This document shows, in pieces, positions 35,977 through 36,209 of a stretch of 36,209 nt of DNA. The DNA is from Nocardioidaceae bacterium (lineage in GTDB: Bacteria > Actinomycetota > Actinomycetes > Propionibacteriales > Nocardioidaceae): positions 117,904-154,112 of the forward strand of contig JAUJOO010000001.1 in NCBI GenBank assembly GCA_030447585.1. Reading direction: 5' to 3'. A model generated the notes under the pieces. It was not told where the DNA came from and ran no database searches. It saw nothing but the letters and a program-made list of their open reading frames with translations. Numbering within the stretch: position 1 is the stretch's first letter; each line of letters starts with the position of its first letter. The position numbers and the translations under genes are program-made.

Positions 35977-36209
35977 GAGCGGAAGTCTGCCACCGCGAGT
36001 CGGACGGCAGACGGCCCACGATCACCACGCAGTCGTCGCTGCGGGGTGTCTCGATGACCAGCCCGCTGTCGCTGCCGATCGCGATGGCCGCGTCTCGTTG
36101 CGCGGCTGTCACCTGGGTCAACACGGCACCGGATGGCGTCAGCCAACCAGGGACGCCTGCCGCCACCTGCCGCCATGGGTCGAGGCCGTCGACGCCACCG
36201 TCGACGGCC
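35828..36209 (-). CDS. Putative protein N5-glutamine methyltransferase (partial)
   Basis: Only the C-terminal 127 codons are visible. DGGVDGLDPWRQVAAGVPGW then LTPSGAVLTQVTAAQRDAA matches the end of PrmC/HemK-like methyltransferases (DGGxDGLD...LxPGGxLLxE). IETPRSDDCVVIVGRLPSD would be the expected C-terminus. Instead the frame continues for some 50 Arg/Ala/Pro-rich codons to a stop at 35828, overlapping the start of the transporter gene by 149 bases. The extension does not look natural, so a small indel may have removed the true stop. Substrate unknown; the family modifies release factors or ribosomal proteins. Confidence 0.65.
   Translation of the reverse strand, partial: AVDGGVDGLDPWRQVAAGVPGWLTPSGAVLTQVTAAQRDAAIAIGSDSGLVIETPRSDDCVVIVGRLPSDSRWQTSAHATRGRSAAAAHPPALPSAVRRPRHESARGWDPSGGACVIRALLAGAPA

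Overview
This window is a chromosomal replication-origin region from a high-GC Gram-positive actinomycete. The evidence is the gene order crgA, rhomboid, cyclophilin, tRNA-Ala, DLW-39, tRNA-Ile, DUF3566, gyrA, gyrB, DUF721, recF, gnd, dnaN, oriC, dnaA, rpmH, rnpA, yidD, yidC, jag, rsmG, parA, parB, with trxA, trxB, sigM, anti-sigma factor, pseudokinase, murJ, DUF6049 and pcnA further out. GTG and TTG starts are frequent, the DNA is strongly GC-rich, and CrgA, DUF3566, DUF6049 and DLW-39 are actinobacterial families. The order resembles Streptomyces, Nocardioidaceae and mycobacteria, but the genus cannot be fixed from sequence alone.

Layout. (1) 1-5.1 kb is the peripheral left arm: a partial DUF881 gene, crgA, rhomboid plus cyclophilin, a membrane-anchored DUF5324-like protein, DUF3817, a frameshifted SURF1-like gene and an amphi-Trp protein. 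(2) 5.15-5.48 kb holds tRNA-Ala(TGC) and tRNA-Ile(GAT) with a 43-codon DLW-39 gene between them. (3) 5.6-16.5 kb is the leftward block DUF3566, gyrA (carrying a 420-residue intein), gyrB, DUF721/DciA, recF, gnd and dnaN. (4) 16.5-18.7 kb holds the origin: dnaA with DnaA boxes on both sides. (5) 18.7-23.8 kb is the rightward block rpmH, rnpA, yidD, yidC, khpB/jag, rsmG, parA and parB, with two parS sites. (6) 23.8-33.2 kb holds a twice-frameshifted GNAT gene and then the leftward run DUF6049, murJ, pseudokinase, sigM, anti-sigma factor, trxB, trxA. (7) 33.2-36.2 kb holds pcnA, a convergent MFS transporter and the 3' end of a methyltransferase gene.

How the genes work together. DnaA, DnaN, the DciA-like protein, RecF and gyrase start, clamp, load, repair and unwind for replication. 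ParA, ParB and parS segregate the origin. RpmH, RnpA and the two tRNAs serve translation and tRNA processing, pcnA adds tRNA CCA ends, and YidC with YidD inserts membrane proteins. MurJ, the pseudokinase and CrgA belong to peptidoglycan synthesis and division. The SigM/anti-sigma pair next to thioredoxin and thioredoxin reductase suggests a thiol or envelope stress link.

Points of interest. GyrA carries an intein directly after its catalytic tyrosine. A short reading frame appears translationally coupled to gyrB. Two accessory genes (SURF1-like and GNAT) are broken by small indels while the essential genes read through. DnaA boxes occur outside the classical dnaA-dnaN gap. I found no CRISPR array, insertion sequence, prophage, defence island or secondary-metabolite cluster, and no convincing wholly new multi-gene system.
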